This document shows positions 1 through 6,667 of a DNA stretch of 9,981 nucleotides, piece after piece. This stretch comes from Pseudomonadota bacterium. Its GTDB lineage: Bacteria; Pseudomonadota; Alphaproteobacteria; Rhizobiales; Hyphomicrobiaceae. Where the stretch lies: contig JAEVZQ010000444.1 of the NCBI GenBank assembly GCA_023392135.1, forward strand, positions 1 to 9,981. The letters run 5' to 3'. The position numbers and the translations under genes are program-made. The notes under the pieces are model-generated. The model did not search any database. It saw only the letters and a program-made list of their open reading frames with translations, and was not told the origin of the DNA. Within the stretch, counting starts at the first letter, position 1; each line of letters starts with the position of its first letter.

Positions 1-30
1 GCTGATAGCTGCCGTGCTAGTCGTGGTCAT
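1..30 (-). CDS. Start of an unidentified gene downstream of tetR (partial, runs off left edge)
   Basis: Only the first ten codons are visible, reading MTTTSTAAIS with no stop before the window edge. The ATG (28-30) overlaps the TGA stop of the TetR gene as ATGA. A perfect Shine-Dalgarno, AAGGAGG on the minus strand (35-41), lies four bases upstream inside the end of the TetR gene. Overlap plus a strong ribosome site makes a real, translationally coupled gene likely. It would be co-transcribed with the repressor and is the best candidate for a target it controls, as in nemR-nemA type operons. The product cannot be identified from ten residues. Confidence 0.6.
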   Translation of the reverse strand, partial: MTTTSTAAIS

Positions 31-617
31 GGTGCCTCCTTGAAGACGGTGTCGAACGCAATGGCCTTGAAGCGTTCAAGTGGCGCCGGTCCGCGCTCTA
101 CTTTCATGCGGAGGATGGCGCCCTGCCACGAGGCCAGCAGGAACTCCGCGAGATCGGTCGGATCGAACGCAACCGTGATTTCGCCGTTGGCCTGAGCCTC
201 GGCAATGCAGGCTGCGAACGGCGCTCTCCACTCCTCGTAGATCGCCGCCAGCCGCGCGCGTAGTGCTTCGCTCTGCCCGGACGTCTCCAGGCTCAGGTCG
301 CCGATCAAACATCCGCGTGACCAGTGATCCGACTCGAGCCTGGTCGTAATGATGTCGAGGTAGCGCCGCAGCCGCATACGCGGCGTCAGTGTCTTGTCCT
401 CCAGTGCCTCGCGCACGAGCCCCTGGACATAGGAGAAGTAGTGGTTGAGGACGGCCTCGGCGAACCTTTCCTTCGACCGGAAATGATTGGTGAAGGAGCC
501 TTGCGGCACGGCGGCTTCGGCAACGATGTCGCGAACGCTGGATCCGTTATAGCCAGACCGGAACATGACCCGGAGGCCGGCTGCAATGATGTCGTCACGG
601 TGGGAGCGTCTCGTCAT
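27..617 (-). CDS. TetR/AcrR-family transcriptional repressor, NemR/AcuR-like
   Basis: This 196-residue protein has the usual TetR length and layout. The N-terminal DNA-binding domain covers roughly residues 6-52, with the helix-turn-helix in the stretch SSVRDIVAEAAVPQGSF (26-42) followed by NHFRSKE (44-50). The C-terminal ligand domain has the RGCLIGDLS segment (101-109), which resembles the GCL segment of E. coli NemR where a cysteine senses reactive electrophiles. Here the cysteine is C103, and a second one is C137. The ATG at 617 leaves about five residues before helix 1, which is normal; later Met codons would cut the binding domain. No Shine-Dalgarno precedes it, and the predicted transcription start falls on the ATG, so the message is probably leaderless. 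A dyad in the promoter suggests autorepression. It is divergent from hyuA but 407 bp away, so control of the hyu genes is possible but not shown. Confidence 0.93.
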   Translation of the reverse strand: MTRRSHRDDIIAAGLRVMFRSGYNGSSVRDIVAEAAVPQGSFTNHFRSKERFAEAVLNHYFSYVQGLVREALEDKTLTPRMRLRRYLDIITTRLESDHWSRGCLIGDLSLETSGQSEALRARLAAIYEEWRAPFAACIAEAQANGEITVAFDPTDLAEFLLASWQGAILRMKVERGPAPLERFKAIAFDTVFKEAP

Positions 618-623
618 GATGGA

Positions 624-652
624 GTAATACGTACGGACGTATTGTGAGTCAA
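624..652 (-). promoter_or_regulatory. Predicted sigma-70 type promoter of the TetR gene
   Basis: On the minus strand, TTGACT (647-652, five of six matches to TTGACA) is followed after exactly 17 bp by TATTAC (624-629, four of six matches to TATAAT). A start six to eight bases further on falls at about 616-618, which is the ATG of the TetR gene. The pair was found by eye and has not been scored against a matrix. Confidence 0.6.
626..643. promoter_or_regulatory. 18-bp palindromic operator, probable TetR autoregulatory site
   Basis: AATACGT-ACGG-ACGTATT has perfect 7-bp arms around a 4-bp centre. It sits between and partly over the -35 and -10 boxes of the TetR gene, the usual place for a TetR-family operator, where bound repressor blocks polymerase. 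Size and position fit one repressor dimer. Binding by the adjacent regulator is inferred. I saw no second full copy; an 8-base half-site match (CGGACGTA) recurs at 992-999 before hyuA. Confidence 0.65.
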
Positions 653-1024
653 GTCATCTACTTATTGGATGCGTGAAACCGGGATCGCCGCCACCCTTCC
701 CGATTGGCTTCGATACAGTCCGGCGTTTCACCTTGACCCGCTGCTCGCGCAGGCCGGAGCGATACGGGGTGTCGTAGCGCTTTGCCCCTAGAGGGGGCCT
801 TGGCCGCTGCCTGTCCGCTTGGCCGTACCGGTTGCGGACTGCCATCGAGGCCACACCGCATCAGCTCCCGCCAGTCGTCCATTGACTCAGCCCGCTGCGC
901 AGATGAAGTCTGGTGCGGTGGGCAGCATGCAAACGACACAGCAAGACATACTGCACCTTTTCTTTACCGTGGCTGACTGCGAGCTCGCGGGCGGACGTAG
1001 GGTGACCTGCAATGGGAGTGCAAC
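653..1024. other. Intergenic stretch between divergent tetR and hyuA, no gene supported
   Basis: No reading frame here gives a recognisable protein. The open frames on the minus strand have odd compositions rich in Arg, Pro and Ser and no family motif. Visible small elements are a CCCCT-AG-AGGGG hairpin (785-796) without a T-run, a 10-bp palindrome GCGAGCTCGC (979-988), and the Shine-Dalgarno of hyuA near the right end. The hyuA promoter must lie here, but I found no convincing -35/-10 pair: TTGACT at 882-887 has no -10 at proper spacing. The region could hold decayed coding sequence, but I cannot assign it. Confidence 0.5.
1014..1018 (+). promoter_or_regulatory. Ribosome binding site that fixes the TTG start of hyuA
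   Basis: GGGAG lies six bases before the TTG at 1025. The reading frame has a TAG stop at 998-1000 and no ATG or GTG between it and the conserved ATP-binding motif. The only start choices are CTG at 1007, TTG at 1025 and TTG at 1037, and the spacing of GGGAG favours 1025. Confidence 0.6.
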
Positions 1025-3091
1025 TTGGATCGTGAGTTGAGACCAGTTCGTGTCGGGATCGACATTGGCGGCACGTTTACGGACCTGCAGATCGACGATC
1101 CACGAAAACGGCGCATCCTTTCCCACAAGGTGCCTACGACGCCCGACGATCCGTCGATCGGGCTCGTCCAGGGTCTGAAGGAGGCCGGCCGGCGATACGG
1201 GTTCGAGCTGGGTGAAATCGGGTTTGTCCTGCATGGAACTACGATTGCGACGAATGCCGTCCTGCAGCGCAAGTTTCCGCGCGGCGCGCTGGTGACGACG
1301 AGGGGCTTCGAGGACGTTCTCGAGATAGGGCGGCACAGCCGGCGAGAGATCTACTCGGTCAGGCCGCAGCCGGCGCCACCCCTTATCGAGCGGAAGCTTC
1401 GATTCGGCATTGCCGAACGGATCACTTCGAGTGGCGCGGTAGAGGTTCCTCTGACTGAGGCAGCCATTGCGGACCTCGGTGACCGCCTGCGGGAGGCGGA
1501 GGTCGCCACCGTGGCCGTCTGCCTGCTCAACGCCTTCGTCAACCCGGATCACGAAGCAAGGATAGCCGAACGGCTCGCCCGCGATCTGCCCGGAATGGCC
1601 GTTTCGCTCTCGTCCGTGGTCAGCCCCGAAATCCGCGAGTACGAGCGATCCAATACGACGGCGCTCAACGCGCTCCTGGTTCCGGTCGTCACGCGCTATC
1701 TGGAGCGGGTCGAAGGGCGATTGAAGGAGGAAGGCTTCGCCGGACGTCTTCTCATCGTCCAGTCGAACGGCGGTGTCTGCAGTCCTGAGACCGCGGCCCG
1801 CGAGCCCGTCCGGCTGTTGCTTTCGGGGCCGAGTGGAGGTGCTCTCGGGGCTTTGGCGCTCTCGCGCGAGCTTGGGATGCCGTCGCTGGTCGGCGTCGAC
1901 ATGGGTGGCACCAGTTTCGACGTCTCGGTGGTCAACAACGACCGGATAGAGATCATCACGCAGGGCGAAATCGACCGGCTGCCCGTACGGATCCCGATGA
2001 TCGAAATCCGCACCATTGGCGCCGGCGGCGGCTCCATCGCACGAGTCGATTCCGCGAAACGCGTCAGCGTCGGACCGGAAAGCGCCGGGGCTCATCCTGG
2101 TCCGGTCTGCTACGGTCGGGGCGGCAGCGAGCCAACCGTTACGGACGCCAATCTCGTGCTCGGCCGCCTTGATCCGGAGTACTTTCTGGGCGGAGCGATG
2201 CCGCTCGACCTCGAGGCCGCGCGGCGCGGGGTCGATGAGAATTTTGCACGCCCGCTGGAGCTCGAGACCGAGCCGGGGGCTGGTGGAATCATCGCCATCA
2301 CGAACACCAGCCTCGCTGCCGCGATCAGGCTGAGCCTGTTCGAGAAGGGCCTCGATCCGCGCGATTTTGCCATTCTCTCCTTCGGGGGCGCAGGTTCAAT
2401 TCACGCGTGTGCCGTTGCCGATGAGCTCGGCATCAGACGCATCGTTTTTCCATCGAATGCCAGTACGTTTTCCGCCTGGGGCATTCTGCATTCCGACATC
2501 GCTCACGACTTCTCCCGCAGCCGCGTGATGCCTTTCGACGACGCGGCATTGGTACCGTTGCAGGAGTTGGTGCGCGCGGTCCGAGCACAGGGAGAGGAGC
2601 AGCTTTCGGCCGACGGCATTCCGACCGAGAAACGGCAATATCAGCTCGCCGTCGACCTCCGCTATAAGGGCCAGGCTTTCGAGCTGACCGTCCCGTGGTC
2701 CGGCGATGAAGTCGATGCCGGTTCGCTCGCCGCCACGCGCGATGCGTTTCACGCAGCGCATAAGCAGCGTTTCTCGTATGCGAACCCGCACGACCTTGTC
2801 GAGCTGGTGACGGTTCGGCTGACGGCGATCGGCCGCCTGGAGCGGGGTGATGTCGAGGGCGAAGACGTGCCGTCATCGGACGTTGCTCCGCGGCGGCGCC
2901 ACGTCTGGATCGACGGCGCGACGCATGAGCTGCCGGTCTGGAAGCGCGACGCCCTGGGTCAGGGTGAGACGATCGATGGTCCGGCTATCGTCGAGGAGGA
3001 GTACACGACCGTGCTGATCGGACCGGGTTGGCAGGCCACCTGCGGTGCCCACCGACACCTTATAGCGATCAAGAACGGAGCGGCGCGATGA
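1025..3091 (+). CDS. hyuA: Hydantoinase/oxoprolinase family protein, subunit A (HyuA-like, ATP-binding)
   Basis: This is a 688-residue protein of normal length for HyuA, the beta-type subunit of ATP-dependent N-methylhydantoinase and acetone carboxylase-like enzymes, also homologous to the N-terminal half of 5-oxoprolinase. The family has the ASKHA (actin/Hsp70/sugar kinase) fold and uses ATP to activate the substrate. Visible motifs in order: GIDIGGTFTD (11-20, phosphate-binding loop), HGTTIATNAVL (70-80), ERSNTTALNA (207-216), VDMGGTSFDVS (291-301, second phosphate loop), IGAGGGSI (331-338), AHPGPVCYG (356-364), SFGGAGSIHAC (452-462), then a C-terminal beta-rich domain. The start is TTG, supported by its Shine-Dalgarno. 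The stop overlaps the start of hyuB (ATGA), so both subunits are coupled. Cytoplasmic; no signal peptide. Substrate is not predictable: hydantoins, 5-oxoproline-like lactams or small ketones are all handled in the family. Confidence 0.93.
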   Translation: MDRELRPVRVGIDIGGTFTDLQIDDPRKRRILSHKVPTTPDDPSIGLVQGLKEAGRRYGFELGEIGFVLHGTTIATNAVLQRKFPRGALVTTRGFEDVLEIGRHSRREIYSVRPQPAPPLIERKLRFGIAERITSSGAVEVPLTEAAIADLGDRLREAEVATVAVCLLNAFVNPDHEARIAERLARDLPGMAVSLSSVVSPEIREYERSNTTALNALLVPVVTRYLERVEGRLKEEGFAGRLLIVQSNGGVCSPETAAREPVRLLLSGPSGGALGALALSRELGMPSLVGVDMGGTSFDVSVVNNDRIEIITQGEIDRLPVRIPMIEIRTIGAGGGSIARVDSAKRVSVGPESAGAHPGPVCYGRGGSEPTVTDANLVLGRLDPEYFLGGAMPLDLEAARRGVDENFARPLELETEPGAGGIIAITNTSLAAAIRLSLFEKGLDPRDFAILSFGGAGSIHACAVADELGIRRIVFPSNASTFSAWGILHSDIAHDFSRSRVMPFDDAALVPLQELVRAVRAQGEEQLSADGIPTEKRQYQLAVDLRYKGQAFELTVPWSGDEVDAGSLAATRDAFHAAHKQRFSYANPHDLVELVTVRLTAIGRLERGDVEGEDVPSSDVAPRRRHVWIDGATHELPVWKRDALGQGETIDGPAIVEEEYTTVLIGPGWQATCGAHRHLIAIKNGAAR

Positions 3092-4746
3092 CAACGCTGG
3101 ACGCAATCGAGCTCGAGATCCTGCAGAACGCGCTCACCGCTGCGGCGGCCGAGATGGACGTCACGATGTGGCGGACGAGCCGCTCCACCATCGTACGCGA
3201 AATGCTTGATTACTCCACGGCCATTTTCGATGCGGATGGATTCAATGTCGCTCAGTCGGCCCGCATTCCCCAGCATCTGAACTCGATGGGGTTTTGCCTG
3301 CGGACGATCGTCGAGCGCTTCATCCCGCTCGAGCAATGGGAGGATGGCGATATCGTCATCACCAACGACCCGTACTGCGGGGGGCAGCATCTGCCGGATA
3401 TCGCCGCGTTCCGCCCGGTATTCCACCAGGGGCGCCGCGTCGCCATCGTGGGCACGCTCTGCCATCACCTGGATGTCGGCGGCATGTCCCCCGGCAGCTA
3501 CAGCGCCAATGCTACCGAGGTTTACCAGGAAGGGCTTCGCATTCCACCGCTGAAGCTCTTCAAGCGGGGCGAGCGCCTCGAGGAAGTCTGGGCCATGATC
3601 GGGCAGAACGTGCGCCAACCGGCGACCGTTCTCGGCGATCTGCAATCCCAGATCGCCTCGCTCGAGGTCGGTGCTGCGAGTGTGGCCAAGCTCGCCTTGA
3701 AGTATGGCAGTGAGGTTCTGCAGAGTGCCTGCCGGCAGTTGCTGGACAGCTCGGAGGCCAGCATGCGCGAGGTGATCGCACGCATGCCGGATGGGATGTA
3801 CGAGTTCGAGGATTTCCTGGACGACGACGGCATCGATACAGAAAGCCCGGTCCGGATCCACGCCAGGATAACGGTCGAAGGCGACCAGCTGACAGTCGAT
3901 CTGTCGGGATCGAGCCCGGAGGTGCCGGGGCCGATCAATGCCACGCTGGGGTCATCCTCCTCGGCGATCCACTTTGCCGTCATGGCCTGCGCCGACCGGC
4001 TGCTGATGCCGAATGCGGGCTGCTACCGCCCCGTAAAGATCGTGGCGCCCGAGGGTCTCATCATCAATGCGCGGCACCCCGCGCCCGTGGCGCATCGCAT
4101 TGCGCCCGGACACGTTCTCCTCAACGTACTGTTCGGAGCGCTCGCACAGGCCGTGCCTGATCGTATTCCGGCCGCCTACTACGGGGTGAGCTATGTCTGC
4201 TCGTTCCAGACGGTGTCCACCGACAACAGCCGCCGCGTGCTGGTCGAAATCGAAGTCGGTGGCTGCGGTGGCCATCCGGCCGGTGACGGCGCCAGCGCCT
4301 ATTCCTTCGGCATGCACAACAACGCTTCGATCCCGATCGAGATGATCGAGAGCGATATGCCGCTTTCCTTCACCCGCTACGGTCTGCTGCCGGATACCGG
4401 CGGAGCCGGTAAACATCGCGGTGGCCTCGGCCTCGTGCGCGAATGGCGGATCGATGCCGAGCGGGCGACGTTCACCGCCCAGATGGATCGGTTCCGGTTC
4501 CGGCCATATGGCTTGCAGGGCGGCAAACCCGGTGCAGGGGGTCGCCTCACGCTCCTCCGCGACGGAAAGGAGACGGCACTTCATTCCAAAGTCGGCAATA
4601 TGCCTTTGCGAAAGGGCGACATCATCAGGCTCGAGACGTCCGGCGGCGGAGGCCACGGAGATCCGAAGGAACGTGTGCGCGACGCCGTCCGCCGCGACCT
4701 GGAGCAAGGCTACGTGACGGCCGGAGCGGCGCAAGGCCACTCATGA
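3088..4746 (+). CDS. hyuB: Hydantoinase/oxoprolinase family protein, subunit B (HyuB-like)
   Basis: This 552-residue protein is the partner of HyuA and matches the HyuB family, homologous to the C-terminal half of 5-oxoprolinase and to the alpha subunit of acetone carboxylase. Motifs: NDPYCGGQHLPD (93-104), GTLCHHLDVGGMSPGS (122-137), RYGLLPDTGGAGKHRGG before the C-terminal third, and GGGGHGDP (519-526) near the end. H101, D104 and H126 have the spacing of the His-Asp-His metal ligands that I recall from acetone carboxylase structures, so metal binding is plausible. The ATG at 3088 was chosen because CGGAG lies seven bases upstream and it forms an ATGA overlap with hyuA; a non-ATG extension to 3028 would lie inside hyuA. 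The protein stops about eight residues after GYVTAG, where many homologues continue with a longer tail. An HyuAB complex in the cytoplasm is inferred. Confidence 0.93.
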   Translation: MTTLDAIELEILQNALTAAAAEMDVTMWRTSRSTIVREMLDYSTAIFDADGFNVAQSARIPQHLNSMGFCLRTIVERFIPLEQWEDGDIVITNDPYCGGQHLPDIAAFRPVFHQGRRVAIVGTLCHHLDVGGMSPGSYSANATEVYQEGLRIPPLKLFKRGERLEEVWAMIGQNVRQPATVLGDLQSQIASLEVGAASVAKLALKYGSEVLQSACRQLLDSSEASMREVIARMPDGMYEFEDFLDDDGIDTESPVRIHARITVEGDQLTVDLSGSSPEVPGPINATLGSSSSAIHFAVMACADRLLMPNAGCYRPVKIVAPEGLIINARHPAPVAHRIAPGHVLLNVLFGALAQAVPDRIPAAYYGVSYVCSFQTVSTDNSRRVLVEIEVGGCGGHPAGDGASAYSFGMHNNASIPIEMIESDMPLSFTRYGLLPDTGGAGKHRGGLGLVREWRIDAERATFTAQMDRFRFRPYGLQGGKPGAGGRLTLLRDGKETALHSKVGNMPLRKGDIIRLETSGGGGHGDPKERVRDAVRRDLEQGYVTAGAAQGHS

Positions 4747-4812
4747 GCTGCACTCTGTTCGAGAATGATCAAACTCAGGCACTGGAGCGTCCAACGAAGA
4801 GTAATGATCGGC

Positions 4813-4843
4813 ATTGTCAACCTTGCGTGATTGGTGTGACAAT
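4813..4843. promoter_or_regulatory. Candidate promoter/operator dyad upstream of the TRAP genes
   Basis: ATTGTCA (4813-4819) and its exact inverse TGACAAT (4837-4843) are separated by 17 bp. Read as a promoter, TTGTCA (4814-4819) and GACAAT (4838-4843) give a fair -35/-10 pair with an 18-bp spacer. The site sits about 78 bp before dctP in a stretch whose base use looks non-coding. It could be a separate promoter or operator for the transporter genes. The dyad is short enough that chance is not excluded. Confidence 0.35.
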
Positions 4844-4854
4844 AGCCCTGCAAT

Positions 4855-4872
4855 TCCGCTTACGGGAGCGGA
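4855..4872 (+). other. Small hairpin in the dctP leader
   Basis: TCCGCT (4855-4860) and AGCGGA (4867-4872) form a 6-bp stem with a 6-base loop. An A-tract, not a T-tract, follows 14 bases later, so it is not a Rho-independent terminator. It could shape the leader of the dctP message. Weak evidence. Confidence 0.25.
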
Positions 4873-4904
4873 GCCAATACGCGAAAAAAATGCGTCATGG
4901 TCAA

Positions 4905-4911
4905 AAGGAGG
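4905..4911 (+). promoter_or_regulatory. Strong ribosome binding site of dctP
   Basis: AAGGAGG lies nine bases before ATG 4921. It overrides an in-frame ATG at 4897, which has no such site, and an out-of-frame ATG at 4914. Starting at 4921 also gives a clean signal peptide. A near-perfect site fits the high expression usual for periplasmic binding proteins. Confidence 0.75.
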
Positions 4912-4920
4912 AAATGCCCG

Positions 4921-5970
4921 ATGTCGACACGTTTTCTGGCCGGAATTGTCGCGGCGATCTCATTAGCGCTGCCGGCAGCGGCCCAGGAGTTGCCGAAGAA
5001 CAACTTCAAGGTCATCGGGCTGAACAGCCCCACCCCGGTTTCCATTTATGACGAGCTGCCGTTCTGGCGGAAAACGCTCCCTGACGCCTCGAAGGGCGCG
5101 ATCACGGCCGAGGTCACGCCGCTCGATCAAATGGGAATCGACGACAAGACGATGTTGCGCCTGCTGAAGCTTGGCGTGATGGATTTCGCCGGAATGGACA
5201 TCTCCAAGATGGCCGGCGACGATCCGCGTTTCGAAGGTTGCGATCTCGCCGGTATCTCCCTCACTCCCGAAAAAGCGCGTGCGGCCTGCAACGCCTACCG
5301 GGACGTGATCGATCGGCAGATGGAGAAAAACTGGAACGCCAAGCTGCTCGCCTTCGGGGGCAACACGCCCCAGGTGTTCTGGTGCCGCGACGAGGTGAAA
5401 GGCCTCAGTGACCTCAAGGGCAAGAAGATCCGCGTTTTCAATAATACGACGCGGGACTTCCTTTCCGGCCTCGGCGCAACCTCCGTCAGCATGGCGTTCG
5501 CCGAAGTCGTTCCAGCGCTGAACAACGGCGTTGTCGACTGCGCCGTGACAGGGAGCCTTTCCGGCAATACGGCAGGTTGGTGGGAGGTAGCGAAGTCTCT
5601 CTACAACATGTCTCTAGGCTGGAGCATCAACGTGCTCGCCGTGAACCTCAACACCTGGAAGCGCCTCGATCCGAAGACCCAGTCTTTCCTCCAGGAGCAG
5701 TTCAAGGCTTACGAGGACAAGATGTGGGACACGCTCAAGACCTCCACAGAAGAGGCGGACAACTGCAATACGAACAGGCAGCCCTGTAAGCTCGGCAAGC
5801 TGGCCAACATCAAGCTCGTGCAGGTCTCCGCGGAGGATGCGGAAGAGCACAAGAAGCTGGTCGAGGGTGCGGTGCTCGCCGGTTGGGCAAAGCGCTGTGG
5901 TGCCGCATGCGCAAAAGAGTGGAATGAAACGGTCGGCAAGACGCTCGGGCTGACCGCTCCCATTCCGTAA
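4921..5970 (+). CDS. dctP: TRAP transporter periplasmic substrate-binding protein (DctP family)
   Basis: This 349-residue protein captures the solute in the periplasm and delivers it to the DctQM membrane part. Residues 1-21 form a signal peptide: a short basic start (STR), a hydrophobic core (FLAGIVAAISLAL) and an AAA cleavage site before QE. The middle carries the DctP hallmark SDLKGKKIRVFNN (163-175); R171 corresponds to the conserved arginine that binds the substrate carboxylate in this family, so a carboxylate ligand is expected. AEVVPALNNGVVD (194-206) and the following segment fit the second lobe. Unusually for the family the mature protein has eight cysteines (107, 123, 155, 207, 282, 289, 326, 330), two pairs of them close together. 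It is the first transporter gene and is followed by a stem-loop, then dctQ and dctM. The solute is unknown; neighbours point to a catabolic substrate of the hydantoinase-type enzymes. Confidence 0.9.
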   Translation: MSTRFLAGIVAAISLALPAAAQELPKNNFKVIGLNSPTPVSIYDELPFWRKTLPDASKGAITAEVTPLDQMGIDDKTMLRLLKLGVMDFAGMDISKMAGDDPRFEGCDLAGISLTPEKARAACNAYRDVIDRQMEKNWNAKLLAFGGNTPQVFWCRDEVKGLSDLKGKKIRVFNNTTRDFLSGLGATSVSMAFAEVVPALNNGVVDCAVTGSLSGNTAGWWEVAKSLYNMSLGWSINVLAVNLNTWKRLDPKTQSFLQEQFKAYEDKMWDTLKTSTEEADNCNTNRQPCKLGKLANIKLVQVSAEDAEEHKKLVEGAVLAGWAKRCGAACAKEWNETVGKTLGLTAPIP

Positions 5971-5984
5971 TCGGTTGAGGCCGC

Positions 5985-6018
5985 GTCGGTATTGCGGGCT
6001 GCAGTTCGCAATACCGGC
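5985..6018 (+). other. Strong intercistronic stem-loop between dctP and dctQ
   Basis: CGGTATTGCG (5987-5996) and CGCAATACCG (6007-6016) are perfect inverse copies. As RNA the stem extends outward by a U-G and a G-C pair and inward by two G-U and one C-G pair, closing on a UGCA loop, about 15 pairs in all. No T-run follows, so it is not a classical terminator. It lies 14 bases after the dctP stop. Such hairpins often protect the 3' end of the binding-protein message and lower expression of the membrane genes; that role is inferred. Confidence 0.75.
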
Positions 6019-6067
6019 AGGCCGCCGGTTCGCCGACGAAAACCGAAGCAGATATCAGGCACGCCGA

Positions 6068-6667
6068 ATGCACACGCTTATGGCGGGCATCCGCCACCTT
6101 TCGCGAGCGTGGCTCTGGTTGGGTGGAGCGCTCATCCTGCTTGCCGCAGTGCTGATCGCAATCGATGTGATCTCGCGGGCGGCATTCAATACTTCGATCG
6201 GCGGCGCAGACGAGCTTTCAGGGTACGCCTTGGCCATCGGCACGGTCTGGGCGCTTGGGGCGGCATTGCTCGACCGCGCGCATATCCGGATCGATAGCCT
6301 TTACTCGCTCTTTCCCCTGCGCATCCGGCTGCTGCTCGACCTTCTCGGAATAGCGCTTTTCACAGCCTTTTTCGGTCTCATCGGCTGGCACGGCCTGGGT
6401 GTTTTCACCCAGTCCTGGGTTGCAGGCTCGCGCAGCCAATCGGCTCTCGAAACGCCGCTCATCATACCCCAGGCCGCCTGGCTTGCTGGTCTTGCGGTCT
6501 TTCTCGTAACCGCTCTGATGCTGCTGGCGCATGCCCTTGCGCTTGGTGCGCGCGGCGATCTCATGGAAATGTCGCGCACGATCAGCACGCGCTCGGTTGC
6601 CGAGGAGATCGATGAGGAGGTGAGCGCTCTGGCAGAGCAGCGGGCCGCAGAGGAACGGGCCCGATGA
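6068..6667 (+). CDS. dctQ: TRAP transporter small membrane subunit (DctQ family)
   Basis: This 199-residue integral membrane protein has four predicted helices, roughly at residues 14-36, 50-68, 86-108 and 134-157, the standard DctQ layout. The segment ADELSGYALAIGTVWALGAA (47-66) followed by LLDRAHIRID (67-76) is typical of the family. DctQ pairs with DctM to form the sodium-driven membrane complex. The C-terminal 40 residues form a charged tail rich in Glu, Ala and Arg, probably helical and cytoplasmic, somewhat longer than in many DctQ proteins. The ATG at 6068 was chosen, although its ribosome site is weak (AGG at 6057-6059); the frame can be extended to a TTG at 5975, but that would place the stem-loop inside the gene and add a polar, unlikely N-terminus. 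ATG 6080 is an alternative. The stop overlaps dctM (ATGA), so the two are coupled. Confidence 0.88.
   Translation: MHTLMAGIRHLSRAWLWLGGALILLAAVLIAIDVISRAAFNTSIGGADELSGYALAIGTVWALGAALLDRAHIRIDSLYSLFPLRIRLLLDLLGIALFTAFFGLIGWHGLGVFTQSWVAGSRSQSALETPLIIPQAAWLAGLAVFLVTALMLLAHALALGARGDLMEMSRTISTRSVAEEIDEEVSALAEQRAAEERAR

Noticed and set aside
784..798. GC-rich hairpin resembling a terminator
   Set aside because: The stem is only four to five pairs and no T-run follows on either strand.
658..939. Minus-strand open frames in the tetR-hyuA gap that might be a transposase or integrase remnant
   Set aside because: No catalytic motif, no terminal repeats, and overlapping frames of similar quality. A named element cannot be supported.
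979..988. 10-bp perfect palindrome GCGAGCTCGC before hyuA
   Set aside because: Palindromes of this length are expected several times by chance in 10 kb of GC-rich DNA, and it fits no promoter seen.
887..2095. Long minus-strand open frame opposite hyuA
   Set aside because: It is the antisense shadow of a strongly conserved gene and has no recognisable motif of its own.
4764..4809. Direct repeat AATGATC (4764-4770 and 4803-4809)
   Set aside because: Only seven bases, with 32 bases between the copies; too short to support a binding array.
4743..5051. Plus-strand open frame starting with an ATG that overlaps the hyuB stop, with AAGG shortly upstream
   Set aside because: Third-position GC is near 50 percent, the protein looks like no family, and it runs out of frame through the well-supported dctP start and signal peptide.
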